Source: Bacillota bacterium (lineage in GTDB: Bacteria; Bacillota; Clostridia; Peptostreptococcales; Anaerovoracaceae). From it: a stretch of 5,931 bases of DNA. Below, in pieces: positions 5,918-5,931 of this stretch (its first letter is position 1; each line of letters begins with the position of its first letter). Under the pieces are notes generated by a model. That model searched no databases. It was given only the letters and a program-made list of their open reading frames with translations, and had not been told where the DNA came from. Position numbers and translations under genes: made by a program. The stretch is taken from assembly GCA_030527065.1 (NCBI GenBank), contig JAUNBO010000111.1, positions 1 through 5,931 of the forward strand, in the 5' to 3' direction.

Positions 5918-5931
5918 GGATTATCCTCTCA

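Noticed and set aside
5881..5931. Possible divergent plus-strand gene start (MKVVYHDGKW...) running off the right edge
   Set aside because: It has no Shine-Dalgarno sequence, only 17 codons are visible, and it overlaps the candidate lplA promoter. It may be chance.

Overview
The window looks like a piece of chromosome from a GC-rich, endospore-forming clostridial Firmicute, probably of the Lachnospiraceae/Clostridia type. The evidence is a SpoIVFA-like/SpoIVFB-like pair followed directly by the radical SAM pair TIGR03960 and TIGR03936 (DUF2344). This gene order is typical of Clostridia and usually sits near the ribosomal L21/L27 genes. Shine-Dalgarno sequences are strong and purine-rich, and genes are tightly coupled (TAATG and ATGA overlaps). 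No transposon, tRNA, rRNA, CRISPR array or phage gene was seen. The species cannot be named from the sequence.

Layout. Positions 1-933 (+) hold the 3' part of a multidomain gene: the C-terminal end of an HD-type domain followed by a complete histidine phosphatase domain. Its start lies outside the window. A 75-base gap follows, with a sigma-E-like promoter and a hairpin. Next comes a four-gene + strand operon at 1009-4934: a membrane-anchored degenerate LytM/M23 protein (SpoIVFA-like), a six-helix-type M50 site-2 protease (SpoIVFB-like), a B12-binding-type radical SAM protein (TIGR03960) and its partner (TIGR03936/DUF2344). These genes are separated by 1 base or overlap by 1-4 bases. Convergent to the operon, 4846-5838 (-) is a full-length lipoate-protein ligase. 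Its 3' end overlaps the operon's last gene by 89 bases. A plausible sigma-A promoter for it lies at 5889-5917.

How the genes may work together. The first operon pair matches the mother-cell system in which SpoIVFA holds and regulates the intramembrane protease SpoIVFB, which in Bacillus activates pro-sigma-K. The radical SAM pair is of unknown function and is probably needed in growing cells; an AT-rich TATAAT-bearing patch inside spoIVFB could give it a separate promoter. In many Clostridia, RNase G and L21/L27 genes follow this pair. Here a convergent lplA follows instead, and the DUF2344 reading frame reads through into antisense lplA, which suggests a rearrangement junction near 4846. Nothing in the window amounts to a clearly new multigene system. 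The most interesting points are the regulatory architecture of the 934-1008 gap, the operon/lplA junction, and the phosphatase fusion at the left edge.
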